Below, one piece after another: positions 13,821-13,875 of a DNA stretch of 13,875 bases (the stretch's first letter is position 1; each line of letters starts with the position of its first letter). The translations under genes were made by a program, and so were the position numbers. Origin of the DNA: CAZLBC01 sp964557575 (lineage in GTDB: Bacteria; Planctomycetota; Phycisphaerae; SM23-33). The DNA is taken from assembly GCA_964557575.1 (NCBI GenBank), contig CAZLBC010000111.1, forward strand, positions 1-13,875, in the 5' to 3' direction. Under the pieces are notes generated by a model that did not search any database, had not been told where the DNA came from, and was given only the letters and a program-made list of their open reading frames with translations.

Positions 13821-13875
13821 AGACCGTTCTCCTCTCCTGAAAACATCACTCTAATATTATCGTCGAAAACGAGCC

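Overview
The window is GC-rich and looks like a planctomycete chromosome, possibly Phycisphaerae or a related class. Three things point there. There is a Tat-exported type I sulfatase. There is a long secreted protein whose N-terminal helical repeats and central 'WVDL…' beta-sandwich resemble families I know from planctomycetes. Serine synthesis uses a class V aminotransferase paired with a long SerA. Taxonomy is inference; there is no rRNA or other marker.

Layout from left to right. (1) A DUF4190-type membrane protein on the minus strand, with a clear sigma70-like promoter and an intrinsic terminator. (2) On the plus strand, a tRNA-dihydrouridine synthase (760-1737), then a serine-biosynthesis pair: class V aminotransferase (1917-3053) and D-3-phosphoglycerate dehydrogenase (3112-4737). 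The pair has its own promoter, which overlaps the dus stop codon, and a leader of about 150 nt that can fold as a pseudoknot against the Shine-Dalgarno. After a 12-bp hairpin comes an omega-amidase/nitrilase-family hydrolase (4819-5589). (3) About 820 bp without a convincing gene (5590-6410). It is visibly richer in A+T than its neighbours and holds two adjacent inverted repeats and a duplicated 15-mer. It looks like remnants of a small mobile or REP-like element. (4) A minus-strand two-gene sugar-nucleotide operon: UDP-glucuronate decarboxylase (UXS), then a reductase-fold protein that strongly resembles MAT2B. (5) A minus-strand sulfatase with its own promoter. (6) A minus-strand pair of unrecognised envelope genes: an 823-aa secreted multidomain protein, then a 459-aa membrane protein with an internal duplication.

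How they work together: SerA makes 3-phosphohydroxypyruvate and the class V aminotransferase probably converts it to phosphoserine. If glutamine is the amino donor, the omega-amidase would remove the resulting 2-oxoglutaramate. UXS makes UDP-xylose for surface polysaccharide, and the sulfatase handles sulfated glycans outside the cytoplasm. The main candidates for something new are the pseudoknot leader of the serine operon, the MAT2B-like protein coupled to UXS, the duplicated membrane protein, and an 11-bp repeat pair at two-helical-turn spacing beside the sulfatase promoter. I found no CRISPR array, tRNA, rRNA, intact transposase or recognisable defence system.
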